The position numbers were made by a program, and so were the translations under genes. Positions 63,080 through 64,000 of a stretch of DNA of 64,000 nt are shown in pieces. Each line of letters starts with the position of its first letter. Position 1 is the first letter of the stretch. The stretch is from Henriciella pelagia (GTDB taxonomy: Bacteria; Pseudomonadota; Alphaproteobacteria; Caulobacterales; Hyphomonadaceae): contig NZ_NCSU01000011.1 of NCBI RefSeq assembly GCF_002088945.1, forward strand, positions 124,001-188,000, read 5' to 3'. Under the pieces are notes generated by a model, which did not search any database, was not told the origin of the DNA, and worked only from the letters and a program-made list of their open reading frames with translations.

Positions 63080-63472
63080 TTATTCGAGATCGCTCGCGGC
63101 GCATTCGCCGTCTGCTGCGACACTGGCGCCCGCCGAAGCGGCGACACAGGCATTCGAATAGGTCTGCCCATCACATCCACAAACAGGCGCATATTCCTGC
63201 GTGCAGATTTCAGGGACGGGCTCGCACGTGCCGGTGCCGTCCATGACTTCGAGGCATTGGCCATCCGGGAATTTGCAGTAGAGGCCGGCGGGGCATTCGA
63301 TCGCTGCAATACCACCGCAAGTGGCACCTTGAGCGTCAGGCGCCGGTTCTGGCTGGCTTACCGGTTCTTCGACCGGTTTCGGCGTTTCAGGTACGGTTTC
63401 ATTGGTGTCCGTCTCCGAAGGTTGGCACGCCGCCAAAATTCCGAATGTAAGTGCAATCGCCAGAAGTCTCAT
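63080..63472 (-). CDS. Kazal-domain lipoprotein
   Basis: A 130-residue predicted lipoprotein: MRLLAIALTFGILAAC ends in a lipobox with Cys16, followed by a Thr/Glu/Pro-rich linker (to about 46). Next is a cysteine-rich stretch (CGGIAAIECPAGLYCKFPDGQC), then a Kazal-like domain, CEPVPEICTQEYAPVCGCDGQTYSNACVAASAGASVAADGEC. The C-x-CDGxTYxNxC core is the Kazal/follistatin signature of serine-protease inhibitors. I place the start at 63472. It is convergent with pcm. A protease-inhibitor role at the cell surface is inferred. Confidence 0.86.
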   Translation of the reverse strand: MRLLAIALTFGILAACQPSETDTNETVPETPKPVEEPVSQPEPAPDAQGATCGGIAAIECPAGLYCKFPDGQCLEVMDGTGTCEPVPEICTQEYAPVCGCDGQTYSNACVAASAGASVAADGECAASDLE

Positions 63473-63523
63473 ATTCGCCCCGCTGAGAGTTCGTTGTTCA
63501 CTGATTGGGCCATGTAAGTGGCG

Positions 63524-63566
63524 GGCTGGCAAGCTCTGCATTTAAAATTCGGCTTGCCAGCCTTTT
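63524..63566 (+). terminator. Hairpin between the Kazal and SDR genes
   Basis: GGCTGGCAAG (63524-63533) and CTTGCCAGCC (63553-63562) form a perfect 10-bp stem with a 19-base loop, followed by TTTT on the plus strand. Both flanking genes run on the minus strand, where the hairpin lies just after the SDR stop without a U-run, so its role as a terminator is uncertain. Confidence 0.45.
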
Positions 63567-63571
63567 AATGC

Positions 63572-64000
63572 CTAGCTTTTAGCCGCCTCGGAAAGCAGGC
63601 GGAAGATGTTCTGGCCGTGGGCGGACCCCATTTCAAAGTGAGTCTGGACAGACTTGTCGGTGATCTGGTCCCACTTCGCCGCCACAGCCTCTGCTGTGAG
63701 AGCGTCGCCCTGACCAACGAACGCGCCATTGGTTTCGACGATTTCTGCCATGGAAAAGGCTCCGGCACCTGCGGAAAGCACCATGCCCGTCGGTGCGTCT
63801 TCCTTTACGAGGTTCATCACACCGGGTGTCACATATTCAGGCTTCAGCTGGGCGAGAACTTCCGGCGGCATGAGCCCTTCGGTCATGCGCGTAGCGGCAA
63901 CGGGGCAGACGGCATTGATCTTGATGTTGTTCTTTGCGCCTTCAATCTTGAGCGTGTTCATCATGCCGACGAGGCCGAGTTTCGCAGCGCCATAATTAGC
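63572..64000 (-). CDS. Short-chain dehydrogenase/reductase (partial, N-terminus beyond window)
   Basis: The C-terminal part of an SDR oxidoreductase. The visible 142 residues begin ANYGAAKLGLVGMMNTLKIEG, which contains the catalytic Y-x-x-x-K, then NIKINAVCPVAATRMTEGLMPPEVL, the usual post-active-site stretch. After it, a 100-residue extension (LVKEDAPTGMVLSAGAGAFSMAEIVETNGAFVG) resembles the multifunctional-enzyme type SDRs acting on 3-hydroxyacyl-CoA (17-beta-HSD4-like). The frame is open to base 64000, so the Rossmann GxxxGxG lies outside. Confidence 0.88.
   Translation of the reverse strand, partial: ANYGAAKLGLVGMMNTLKIEGAKNNIKINAVCPVAATRMTEGLMPPEVLAQLKPEYVTPGVMNLVKEDAPTGMVLSAGAGAFSMAEIVETNGAFVGQGDALTAEAVAAKWDQITDKSVQTHFEMGSAHGQNIFRLLSEAAKS

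Overview
The window is a gene-dense, moderately GC-rich stretch of an alphaproteobacterial chromosome. The evidence is a set of gene neighbourhoods typical of that class: lptF-lptG / pepA-holC, purMN divergent from DUF2066-hdaA-ppk-ppx, rnd / aspS, NdufA12-mlaD-DUF2155 facing aroQ-accB-accC-aat, and erpA / dgt-SPOR-nagZ-scpAB-tatABC-serS-surE-pcm. An HdaA-type replication regulator, a complex I NdufA12-like subunit and an HisKA_2 kinase agree with this. A Caulobacterales/Hyphomonadaceae-like bacterium is my best guess, but the family is inference. I see no rRNA, tRNA, CRISPR array, phage or transposase gene, and no gene-free gap exceeds 300 bp.

Layout. 1-5.3 kb: LPS export permeases (lptG cut by the left edge), leucyl aminopeptidase, Pol III chi, a small membrane protein, ndk and a stand-alone BLUF photoreceptor. 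5.3-15.5 kb: purine synthesis, HdaA, polyphosphate kinase and exopolyphosphatase, RNase D and AspRS. 15.5-19.3 kb is the most unusual part: two tandem secreted pentapeptide-repeat proteins with matching cysteine frames, then a 762-residue protein carrying the tail of a class II ribonucleotide reductase without recognisable catalytic motifs. 19.4-27.1 kb: complex I accessory subunit, lipid transport (mlaD), protein N-end transferase, fatty-acid synthesis initiation (accBC), aroQ, thiamin thiazole synthesis (thiSG), a DsbA-like thioredoxin-fold protein and an M48 protease. 27.2-32.2 kb: a ferric-iron ABC transporter with a Fur-like palindrome, and a thiO-like FAD oxidase.

32.2-40.9 kb is an accessory metabolic region: two acyl-CoA dehydrogenases, sulfotransferase, thioesterase, serine hydrolase, enoyl-CoA hydratase, aldehyde dehydrogenase and a sensor kinase. 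40.9-53.5 kb mixes an RhlE-type helicase, oxidative-stress enzymes (sodB, katG), an EmrAB-type efflux pair with a palindromic operator candidate, two nitroreductases and a SulP transporter. 53.5-63.1 kb is the conserved erpA-to-pcm block, dense with ATGA overlaps that suggest translational coupling. The window closes with a Kazal-domain lipoprotein and an SDR gene cut by the right edge.

Packing is very tight. Four convergent gene pairs interlock their stop codons in a CTAG/CTAA, and one pair abuts at TGATCA. erpA is boxed in at both ends because its start codon also overlaps the start codon of divergent dgt. I found no clear case for a wholly new multi-gene system. The strongest candidates for novelty are the RNR-derived protein, the cysteine-framed pentapeptide pair, and a hairpin-rich 253-bp gap at 47671-47923.
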